Shown: one piece after another, positions 1 to 9,200 of the stretch | Layout: each line of letters starts with the position of its first letter | How positions within the stretch are numbered: position 1 is the first letter of the stretch | Assembly: GCA_946894095.1 (NCBI GenBank) | Contig: OX335649.1 | Span: 18,990,001-19,054,000, forward strand | DNA length: 64,000 nucleotides | Source: Incurvaria masculella | Taxonomy: Eukaryota; Arthropoda; Insecta; Lepidoptera; Incurvariidae | Reading direction: 5' to 3' | Made by a program: the position numbers and the translations under genes | Notes under the pieces: generated by a model | Seen by the model: the letters and a program-made list of their open reading frames with translations, nothing else | Told to the model about the DNA's origin: nothing | Database searches by the model: none

Positions 1-339
1 AAGACAATTAAGAGCAATAAGCCCGATATTGTATTGGTCGATCCCAAGTCCAACCAGATCTTCCTCGTAGACATAACAATACCACATGACGAAAACCTCG
101 ACAGGGCCGAAAATGAGAAACTTATGAAATATTTAGACCTGGCCCACGAGGTTACCGCCATGTGGCGTGCACGGAAAACCACCATCGTGCCAATTGTTAT
201 GTCTACGAACGGCGTTGTCCCAAAAAATTTGGCCAAAAATTTAGAAAAATTAGACATCGATATTGGGCTCCGATTCCAGATGCAGAAAGCGGTTCTACTC
301 TCGAACACGAGAATCGTTCGGCGGTTTCTGTCTCTGTAG
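1..339 (+). pseudogene. C-terminal fragment of a non-LTR retrotransposon polyprotein
   Basis: An open frame enters from the left edge and stops at 337-339. It encodes about 112 residues with the pattern DIVLVD...IFLVDITIP, followed by a basic tail. An acidic residue followed by hydrophobic-D-x-T-I-P is typical of the restriction-like (PD-(D/E)XK) endonuclease domain at the C-terminus of R2-like and related LINE proteins, which nicks the target DNA. This is family knowledge applied by eye. No reverse transcriptase is visible, because the window starts inside the element. It is probably a dead remnant, and its exact clade is uncertain. Confidence 0.5.
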
Positions 340-654
340 CTCGGAGAAGCCTTATAGGATTTGTCCCAGGTGGGACCTCCCTAAGGCTAAATTCAGTTTT
401 AGGTTTATATTTTTTAAGACTTCTTTTTTTGTATTTTTGTACTAAATAATATAAACCTAAGATTTGTTATATTAATATATACTGTGAATAATAATAATAT
501 GAGCATAAACAGTAGTAAAGTTTCACATAAACGCAGCAACAACGCTTATTATTATGTTCATTTAACATGCTTGGCATGATTGTCGTGGCCATTATATCAA
601 AGTGTGTAATACTTATATCAGCGCAGGCTAAAGAAACACGTACCGCCATTTACA
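340..654. other. unannotated AT-rich stretch
   Basis: This may be 3' flank or untranslated tail of the preceding LINE fragment. Short open frames are present but show no recognisable domain. Confidence 0.4.
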
Positions 655-885
655 TCTTAACAATAAAAAGTAAAAAAAATACAGGAAAAATAATTGAGAT
701 TTTTAGGATTCGAACCTGCACCCTCTCAAACAATATACTCAGAAGAGTCGGTTTTACGCGCTACACCAATCGGTTTCTGACAATTGGTGCGAAAATAGTG
801 AATCCTTTCAAGAAGTTAGAGAGCGGAAAAAGTAGCGTCATCTATACGTATTCTTTCTTTGTTTGATATTGCTCAGCCCTTTAGT
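655..885 (-). repeat. tRNA-derived SINE, copy 1
   Basis: Read on the minus strand, it has a box A-like segment near 759-770 and a perfect box B, GGTTCGAATCC, at 706-716. An A/T-rich tail follows. The element's start shares GGGCTGAGCAATATCAA with the copy at 2830-3057. The pair of internal RNA polymerase III promoter boxes supports a tRNA-derived SINE rather than a working tRNA, because no proper acceptor stem can be seen. Confidence 0.6.
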
Positions 886-1250
886 TCACTTGGCCTAATA
901 ACACGTTTGACAGTTCGCATTGCAATTGCAATATTTTTTCTTATGAAAATATTTTTATTATTCTTTTCGTTTTCGGGAAGAGAAGAATAAAATAAACGGG
1001 AAATGTTTTTTGTTCATTGTTTGAAATCAAACTCTTCGGCATTATTGTATTAGTATAGATTCGTGGCTCAAATTGCAATTGAGGGCCACAGAATGCTTTT
1101 AATTTTGTTTGAGAGTTATTTCGTTGATATTGCTCAGCCCTTAGGATATTGAGACAAAAGATAGTTCCCTATGCCTAATTTATTGCTGTTCTGGCCTGTA
1201 GAAAGCAAAGAATATATAATTATAAAGTTATATAATGCCAGAGTAAATAA
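886..1250. other. unannotated; contains a lone SINE-end motif
   Basis: No gene is recognised. The motif GATATTGCTCAGCCC, which bounds the two tRNA-derived SINEs, recurs alone near 1127-1141. This suggests a third, truncated copy. Confidence 0.4.
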
Positions 1251-2532
1251 TAGGTCGGGGAAAAAGTCTTTTCGCATTATAGTATGTATGAACTTGTAAT
1301 AAAATCTCTTTGGCTATACTATTTGTATCTGGCTGGTTTTGGTATCATTGAAAGTTTAAATTTTAAAGAACATAATTCCAAATTCAAATTAGGAAAATGT
1401 GTGATTCTCATTTGTTTTTCGTACTGTCAAAATGAGTACTACTAATGAAGAAATTCGATACATTTTAAAATTTTACTACAAAAAAGGTAAAAATGCAACG
1501 CAAGCCGCGAAAAAAATTTGCGATGTTTATGGACCTAGTGCAGTGTCTGTGAGAGTAGCACAAATTTGGTTTAAGCGTTTTCAATCCGGAAATTTTGATG
1601 TCAAAGATGCACGTCGCTCTGGTCGGATTACGGATAAAATGGATGCCATTTTTGAAAAAGTGGAGCAAGATCGGCATATCACTAGTTACGACGTAGCTGA
1701 AGAACTAGGAATTGACCACAAAACAGTTTTGGCGCATTTGAAAAAAACTGGGTACACAAAAAAGCTCGATATTTGGGTACCTCACGAGCTCACTGAAAGA
1801 AACCTAATGAACCGTGTACTCATTTGTGATTCTTTATTACGACGTAATGAAACCGAACCATTTTTGAAGAAGCTGATAACTGGTGATGAAAAGTGGATCA
1901 CGTACGACAAGAACGTGCGAAAAAGGTCGTGGTCAAAGGCCGGTCAAGCTTCACAGACTGTGGCGAAACCCGGGTTAACTCGCAACAAGGTGATGCTGTG
2001 TGTGTGGTGGGATTGGAAGGGCATTATTCATTATGAGCTGTTACCACCAGGCAGGACCATCGATTCTGAACTCTACTGCGAACAACTGATGAGATTAAAG
2101 CAAGAAGTTGAGAGAAAGCGGCCGGAATTAATCAACAGAAGGGGTGTGGTTTTTCATCATGATAACGCTAGACCTCACACATCTTTAGCCACTCAGCAAA
2201 AACTTAGAGAGTTTGGCTGGGAGGTGTTAATGCATCCGCCGTATAGTCCTGACCTTGCACCTTCAGATTTCCACCTGTTTAGGTCTCTTCAGAATTCTTT
2301 AGGCAGTGTCAGGTTAACATCACGAGAGGACTGCCAAAACCACTTGTCGCGGTATATTGATCAGAAGTCCCAATATTTCTATAGCAATGGGATCATGTCC
2401 CTACCTACAAGATGGCAAAAAGTTATCGAACAAAATGGTACCTACATACTTTAGTTAAATGTAAATAAACCATATTAAAAAATGTTTTGAATTTTCTTAA
2501 AAAATGCGAAGAAACTTTTTCCCCAACCAATA
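1251..2532 (+). mobile_element. mariner-type DNA transposon, copy 1
   Basis: The terminal inverted repeats are GGTCGGGGAAAAAGTCTTTT on the left (from 1253) and its imperfect complement ending CTTTTTCCCCAACC on the right (to 2528). TA dinucleotides flank both ends (1251-1252 and 2531-2532), as expected for Tc1/mariner insertion. The element is about 1.28 kb and carries one transposase frame. A nearly identical copy lies at 42479-43765. Confidence 0.92.
1432..2454 (+). CDS. mariner transposase (copy 1), 340 aa
   Basis: Cut-and-paste transposase that binds the element's inverted repeats and inserts at TA. The N-terminal half (about residues 1-115) has two helix-turn-helix modules. The DD34D triad is visible: D152 in TGDEKW, D244 in HHDNARPH, and D279 in YSPDLAPSD, with 34 residues between the last two. 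The WVPHELTE linker is present, and the length matches mariner transposases (about 345 aa). It resembles the cecropia/Hsmar1 group, which is an inference. Relative to the copy at 42662, one codon is missing: the linker reads SGRI instead of SGRPI, so the conserved proline of the GRP motif is lost. The catalytic HDNARPH motif is intact here. Activity is possible but unproven. Confidence 0.93.
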   Translation: MSTTNEEIRYILKFYYKKGKNATQAAKKICDVYGPSAVSVRVAQIWFKRFQSGNFDVKDARRSGRITDKMDAIFEKVEQDRHITSYDVAEELGIDHKTVLAHLKKTGYTKKLDIWVPHELTERNLMNRVLICDSLLRRNETEPFLKKLITGDEKWITYDKNVRKRSWSKAGQASQTVAKPGLTRNKVMLCVWWDWKGIIHYELLPPGRTIDSELYCEQLMRLKQEVERKRPELINRRGVVFHHDNARPHTSLATQQKLREFGWEVLMHPPYSPDLAPSDFHLFRSLQNSLGSVRLTSREDCQNHLSRYIDQKSQYFYSNGIMSLPTRWQKVIEQNGTYIL

Positions 2533-2829
2533 GTTGCGGCGAAAACATTTGCAGAATTTCGGCCATCTATGATCTAACGGTGACTAAATAAATGCCTCTA
2601 TCCGGGTAGAGATGGCGCTGTAAGCCCAGCGTCTTCGCCCAAAGTTTCTAAAGGAATTGCATATAAAAATCAACGTCAGCATACGATTAAACACGTCACT
2701 CTGTATGGACAGTATTGAAGGAACTCCATGCGGTTCGCTAAAAGTGGCGTGTTTGAACATTGATTAACTCAGCCGTACTCGGGAACAAAATTTCTCGTAC
2801 TCATAATTGTTCAAAACACTATTACGTAA

Positions 2830-3057
2830 AAAAAAACCAGAAAAAAAATTCTTCGTAATTATATGCGAGATAAAAAAAAAGAACAGAAAAACAAATTGAG
2901 TTTCCAAGATTCGAACCTGAACCCTCCCTCGAACAAAACATATTTGAAATAGTTGGTTATACGCGCTAGGCCAACTGGCTTCTTACTATAATCGCGAAAA
3001 TTGTTAATTCTTTCTAGAGCGGGCAAAATGAATTTCATTGATATTGCTCAGCCCTTT
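2830..3057 (-). repeat. tRNA-derived SINE, copy 2
   Basis: On the minus strand the box A-like TTGGCCTAGCGCG is followed by box B, GGTTCGAATCT (2907-2917), and then a T-rich tail. It starts with the same GGGCTGAGCAATATCAA as copy 1 and is of similar length. Confidence 0.6.
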
Positions 3058-3323
3058 GGATATTTAGCGTGATGGTATGTACGCTAAAGCGTTCCCAGCG
3101 ATGTCCTCTTTAAATTGGTTTAAATTGCACCTTGATCTGTTTTGTGGTTACTGAGATTATCTCTCGCATGTGGACAGACGTTTCCTTTTATATAAGTAGA
3201 GAAAAATTAGGGATCCTTACCAAAACTCCGATAACGTAACCCAAGGTGCAAAAAAATTATCTACAAAAAATGTCGCGACAGCATACATCTAACTATTATA
3301 GTTATGTCACAATAAGTGTGCAT

Positions 3324-4712
3324 TTAGCCCGTCCCGGCTTTGCACGGGCGTAATATAATTTAAAAAATATTATTTTGACATAATGACACACAAATAAACC
3401 CTTATTACGTGGAGTTCCTAAAAAAGAGCATATACCTACATTTAAATATTTTAAATAAAAATAACAAATTTTGTGAATATATTTTTTTTGTATTTCTTAC
3501 TTTTATGTATTTTTCATACTATTAATTATTGTAAAAAGGTCATAACCACAAAACAAAAGCCATTAAATAAATAATTTATTGAGTTAAAGCCTGAGAGTAA
3601 ACACTATTTGATTTTGGTTTATTTTTCACTAAATAATTAGCTTAACTGTTATTATGATACTTTTCAGATTACCGCGGTCGTTAGACATGTTTGAAAAATG
3701 TTAGGGCTTTTGAGAATGTCTTTAGAGAAAGTATCTTCCTGCCGCGTGATAAGCCATAACATTTTTCAAACATGTTTAACTGTTATTAGCTACCTACAAC
3801 TACTACTATAACCTATAACTAAAAAGTATTTAATCGAAAATCATGAAAACTATTTAAGTCACTTATTTATTAGGATAACTAAATGTACAACACATATTAA
3901 TGGGTCTAGTTCTGAAAAGAACTTTTTGAATGCGTTTAGTTACCTACTAAACTAATTATCGTCAAGCGACAAAATATTATCAAGCGACAATTTCCTAAAT
4001 TCCGCACACGGCTGCTGCGTAGGGAGCCGACTGATTCCCCTCCCGTACCTCTGAGTGACGCCTACAAACTCTAAAACGCATAGTTGGCCGAGCGGAGTTT
4101 TTTCTAATTTTTAAACTTATCATATCTTTCGAATGAAATGTCTGAATCGAATAATTCAAAAAGTAATATAAAGGTATTGAAACAGTCTTAAATAATAATT
4201 TATTGTTTGAGACATTTATTCTGATGTAGACAATATACACGGTTAAAACGAAAACTTAAATCTAAAATATCAAACAGAACAGAATAAATAATTTATTTAT
4301 TTTGATAAGGATTAATATCTAGGTACAAATAAAGAGCCTTTTCTAGCGGCGGTATTTAAATTTTTATTTTAGAATAAATGCACACTTATTGTGACATAAC
4401 TATAACAGTAAGATGTATGCTGTCGCGACATTTTTTGTAGATAACAATGTGTTATATAAAATTGTGTTACATCATTTTGTTCTATCGTGAATAGTTTGCG
4501 CGGCGCGCGCGATGTAAGGAACATTCTTGGTAATTTTTTTGCACCTTGGACTATCGGAGTTTTGGTAAGGATCCCTAATTTCTAAATGTCCCTCGGATGA
4601 CTGTAGCTTTCCAACGGTGAAATAATTTTTCAAATCCGTTCAGTAGTTTCAGAGCCTATTCGGTTCAAATAAGCAAACAATCAAACCTTTCCTCTTCATA
4701 TAATAGTATAGA
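3324..4712 (-). mobile_element. Lep1-like Helitron (inner copy), inverted
   Basis: On the minus strand it begins TCTATACTATTATATGAAG at 4712, preceded by A. This is the A|TC junction expected for a Helitron 5' end. It runs through TTTCACCGTTGGAAAGCTAC, GGATCCTTACC and ATGTCGCGACAGCATAC to the 3' hairpin near 3328-3350. The final CTAG is not present, and the end reads CTAA. Its body matches the outer copy as a ~1-kb inverted repeat. It has no coding capacity and holds the hairpin element at 3655-3775. Confidence 0.72.
3642..3788 (-). repeat. 121-bp hairpin element with 13-bp direct repeats, copy 1
   Basis: The insert (3655-3775) is bounded by the exact direct repeat TTAACTGTTATTA (3642-3654 and 3776-3788). 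It contains a long imperfect stem built from ACATGTTTGAAAAATGTTA and its complement, and an outer arm with ACCGCGGTCGTTAGAC. It lies inside the inner Helitron. Confidence 0.75.
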
Positions 4713-4744
4713 TTAAAATTTAAATACCGCCGCTAGAAAAGGCT

Positions 4745-5137
4745 CTTTTTTTTTTTTTTTAATGTGACTGGACATGGATGGCTAATACCACAAGTTCTGT
4801 CATGGTATTAGCCCAACACACCACATGGGAACTAGGTGCCATGCCAGGACCTTCCTTATATTGCACGGCTACATTGAACTGGATGGAAAACACGGACAAT
4901 TTTCATTGCCGCTTCGACCATCGTTTATCCAATGCGATGGTACCAACCCGGGCGGGATAAACCCTACCACCTAGTAAGTAAGGAAGGGGACCTACAGCTT
5001 AACGTGGAATCCGAACCACGGCCAGCCTCTCTCAACGGTCGAATGGTCACCCATCCAAGACCAGACCGCACCCAGCGTTGCTTAACTTCGGAGAGCGATC
5101 GCCGAAGTGTCGCGCCACTGGGCCACTGAGGCTTTTT
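4745..5137 (-). repeat. SINE with 5S rRNA-like head, copy in outer Helitron
   Basis: Read on the minus strand, it starts CAGTGGCCCAGTGGCGCGAC, which is like a tRNA box A. It then has CCGAAGTTAAGCAACG, GGGTGCGGT and CTTGGATGGGTGACC, which match the A box, intermediate element and C box of 5S rRNA genes. The body follows and ends in an A-tail (T-run at 4748-4761 on the plus strand). It interrupts the outer Helitron, and the inner Helitron lacks it at the matching place. Confidence 0.75.
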
Positions 5138-5535
5138 GTACCTAGATATTAATCCTTATCAAAATAAATAAATTATTATTTAATACTGTTTCAATACCTT
5201 TATATTACTTTTTGAATTATTCGATTCGGACATTTCATTCGAAAGATATCATGAGTTTAAAAATTAGAAAAAACTCCCGTCGGCCAACTATCCGTTTTAG
5301 AGTTTGTAGGCGTCACTCAGAGGTACGGGAGGGGAGTCAGTCGGCTCCCTACGCAGCAGCCGTGTGCAGAATTTAAGAAATTGTCGCTTGATAATATTTT
5401 GTCGCTTTGTCGAACTAGACCTATTAATATATGTTGTACATTTAGTTATTCTAATAAATAAGTGACTTAAATAGTTTTTATGATTTTAGATTAAATACTT
5501 TTTAGTTGTAGGTTATAGTAGTCGTTGTAGGTAGC

Positions 5536-5682
5536 TAATAACAGTTAAACATGTTTGAAAAATGTTACGGCTTTTCACACGGCAGGAAGATACATTCTCC
5601 AAAGACATTCTCAAAATCCGTAACATTTTTCAAACATGTCTTACGACCGCGGTAATCTCAAAATTATCATAATAACAGTTAA
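5536..5682 (+). repeat. 121-bp hairpin element with 13-bp direct repeats, copy 2
   Basis: This is the counterpart of 3642-3788 in the outer Helitron, in the same relative orientation. The direct repeats TAATAACAGTTAA lie at 5536-5548 and 5670-5682. Sharing the site means the insertion happened in the ancestor of this Helitron subfamily. Confidence 0.75.
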
Positions 5683-6211
5683 GCTAATTATTTAGTGAAA
5701 AATAAAACAACATCAAATAATGTTTACTCCCTGGCTTTAACTCAATAAATTATTTATTTTATGGCTTTTGTTTTGTGGTTATGACCTTTTTACAATAATT
5801 AATAGTATGAAAAGTACATAAAAGTATAAAATACAAAAAAAGAAAAAAAAATACAAAAAAAATTATTCTCAAAATTTTTTTTTTTTTATTTCAAATATTT
5901 CAATGTAGGATATGCTCTTTTTTTAGTAACTCTACGTAAGAAGGGTTTATTTGTGTTGTGTCAAAATAATATTTTTTAAATTATATTATGCCCGTGCAAA
6001 GCCGGGACGGGCTGCTAGTATTATATAATACATTGCATATATTGCAATAATAATATAAACTTTTTTTAGACGCCACGTGATACTTAGGGATGCATAAGAG
6101 AATATTTTTTTGCAACCCACGTTATGGATGATTTCTTCTTCATCAAGCATCTTGTTTCATGTGTATCTAGGAGCCGAACACTTTTGCGATTTAAGATTAA
6201 CAACAACTCAC

Positions 6212-9200
6212 TCCTGGTAAACTTTCTCCTGGATGTCCTGCTGCTTAGCGAGCAGCAGTAGGGTGAAGGACATGGCCACAGCTGAGGTGTCGGTGCCGGC
6301 CACCGTCAGGCTGAGCACCTCCTCACGTAGCTCCAGGTCGCTGTAGGAGGTGCTCTTGCTCGAACTCTCTATCAGGAGGTCCAAGAAGGACCTCCGCGTC
6401 TGGTTTTTTAATCCTGAGGACCAATATCAGTTATTTTATAGATCTGGACATGGATAGCTAGTATTATAAGTACATTTTGTCAAGATATTAGTACGCATTA
6501 GGCCAACACACCGTTTTCCCAAATGAACTAGAAACTCGGTATTCAAAAACAGACATTATTTCATTGCCGCTTCTTCCAACTTAACGGAGTACCGATTGTG
6601 CGTGGCCCATGTTTTTTATGTAACTGGACATATATGGCTAATATATTTTCCACCGTCATGATATTACATGACTTTCCCTTTCTGAAAAAGGCTACATTTA
6701 ACGGGATTGAAAATACGGAAAATTATTGAATGGCCGTTTCGAACATATTTTCATCCTTAACGATGGAATCAATTAAGGCGGGCTTAATACTACCACCATT
6801 AGAGGCAGAGGACCAATATCTCGCATTGATAACGAAACGCACTTACACAATTCAGAATTAGAAAGTTGTGGATGTACAGGGAAGAAATTGAACCCATGAC
6901 GTCTTGTATGGCAAGCTAGTACTCGCATGCTAGAGCTACGAGCTGTTCACAATCATCACTTTATATAGTTATCATAAAACAAAAATTATTGGACTAGGAG
7001 GCACTCATTAATTTAAATAATATATATTATAGCCAACTTCAAGAGATTAGGAGAGGCCAAACATTTTCGGAAATACAGGTTCATTGATTTCTTGTAACAA
7101 CCTTTGGAAATTGATTTCTTGTAACAACCTGTGGAAATTCCATACCGTTAGAGGGCGCTGTAAGCAAATGACGCAATCAAACTTTTCATGTCTAATGTTA
7201 TTACAATAAAGAGGAACTGCAGTTTCTAATGGGCACCGATAATGATATGAACCCTATTCTCAAGTTGTCGTATGCTAAGATGATGTCGTGCTTACCATAC
7301 TCTTGATTTTCTTCATTATTTGTTGAATCGTTCTGTTTTATTTTATCTCGTTTTTTTCTAATTACCTGTAATATATTATTAAATAATCATGTCATTGAAA
7401 ATAAAAATCTTACAAAACTGTAACCCGTCTACTAAAAGGTAAGAAACAAGGTAGGTGCTGTTTGATAAAATCGTTTCCTTGGTTTAATCAAACAGCTTCT
7501 ACCTTTTAGTATTCGGGTTACAGTTTTTCAATCTTTTGTAAAATTTATAAATTACATTAATAAATATATCCGTAATAACGAATCGATTGACACCTTATTC
7601 ATCAAAATCAGATAAACAGTTTATGCGCTACGATGAAACAAACGCATATACAAATAAGATAAGATTATTATGTAATATTATTACGATTCCTTTTGGCTTC
7701 GAAGTAGTCGGGTGGAAAATGCTGAAAATTGTTTAGATGTGCTGTCTCTAATTTCAACAGGTTAATTTCATCAAATAAAAATTATTTATATTGTAAATTA
7801 TGAAAAACGACCGATTAATTCATAAAGTAAACTTCGTAACACACTCAATATATTGGATACTCACATTATCGGTGAAGTCATGAACAACATTTAAGTGTTT
7901 CTGGTACGTCTTGTGGTTCGATAAGTTCCTGAAGATGAAACTGTTCTGTAGCCATACGTGAAATATTCTTTCGCTAATCGTATTGAGAATACTGTTCAAA
8001 CTTTGGAGAAATGGTGGGTTAAGCGTAGTTTGCGCCTGTATTTTCGTGCCCAATGCGGTTTCTGTAATTGAAGAATAAATAATAAAAAAAATACAACAGC
8101 ACAGTATGGTCGAAGCGGCAAAGAAAAATGGTCCGGGTTTTCCATCCAGTTCAATGTAACCGTGATCAAGGTTCTGGCATGCCACCTAATTCCTTCGGAA
8201 ATGTGGTGTATTAGGCTAATCAGGTTGGTCCAGCTAGGTCAGATTGCATAAAAAAATCTGCATGCTTACAAAATAATTATTTTGCGAGATATGTAGAGGT
8301 TTTGTTGGAAAAAATAAACAAGTTTTTATTCGGAGATTGCGGTTCAAACCACCAGTATTGATCCAACTGATCCAAAAACTTACCACAGACAGAGTCCAGG
8401 GTATACGCACTAAAGTAGGGCCACAGATCGAATGTTCCAGTGCCTACTCGTGCCTTCATCTGCTCAGCTAGAACTTGGCTCTGTTCTGAGAACACGTCCA
8501 CGAAGGACTCTACTATCTTAGGGCTGAATGTTGGGACGATTACTTTGCGACGTGTCCTCCATATGTTTACTGAAAAGTGTAAAAACATTAAAATTATCTC
8601 ATGTTTTTTTTTCATCAAACTATTAATTTCTAAAGTTTTATAAGTTTGCAGGCATGGAACTCCCATAGAACTATCTCTGTATCGAACTTCTAAAATCCGT
8701 TGCAGCTCCAGTCCCTTGTTTTTCACTCGGCGTAGTTTTTTGAAGAGTCGATCCCGCCTATGTGGATTAAGGACCTACAATTGGATAAAATGTGAAGTAG
8801 GGAAATTTCCACTTTCACTTCCTCGCAACAGAATGTGCTACCTTTTGGTCGAATAGTCTAATTGTAAGCACGTGGTCATTAAGGGGACACAGGACCCTAC
8901 AACGACCCTAACCGATACGCTATCGTTTTTTATTTTTAGTTTCCATAATAATCACGTCAAATCACCGCTTAAATTTATTTGAAAAACTTTGAAGCGCGTT
9001 AACTCCCACAACATAAGCAGTGAGGATATTATTTTTAAATTGTATTGCATTAACTTATCAATTATCTAGTGTCGCGCTTGGAAATATTTTTCATTTTGGA
9101 TATACATTAATTACTATTAATTAAAACATAATCGATTCTGAGCAAATCAATGACGACTTTTCCCAGAATTGCGAACATTTTCATTAATTGTTATTAATTT

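Larger units (their letters stand above)
3200..6018 (+). mobile_element. Lep1-like Helitron (outer copy), split by a nested inverted relative
   Basis: The 3' end is canonical: the hairpin GCCCGT...ACGGGC (5990-6012) is followed by CTAG (6015-6018) and a T. The 5' part (about 3200-3323) carries the family sequence that includes AATTAGGGATCCTTACC and ATGTCGCGACAGCATAC. The body resumes at 4713 after the inserted inner element. No helicase or Rep protein is coded, so it is non-autonomous. The true 5' terminus is not visible and seems truncated. It also carries a SINE insertion (4745-5137) and the hairpin element at 5549-5669. Confidence 0.72.

Noticed and set aside
700..790. functional tRNA gene on the minus strand
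   Set aside because: Boxes A and B are present, but the stems do not pair properly and the same sequence recurs with a SINE tail. Called a SINE.
5030..5130. 5S rRNA gene
   Set aside because: Only the internal promoter-like segment matches. The 5' and 3' arms of 5S are absent and a SINE body follows.
3320..6018. single large foldback transposon
   Set aside because: The inner 5' end (A|TC), the outer CTAG 3' end and the continuation of outer sequence across the insert fit two nested Helitrons better.
7820..8185. 121-codon minus-strand frame as a separate gene
   Set aside because: Its middle is exon 5 of gene A. The ends run through intron and a SINE fragment, with good splice sites at 8061 and 7865.
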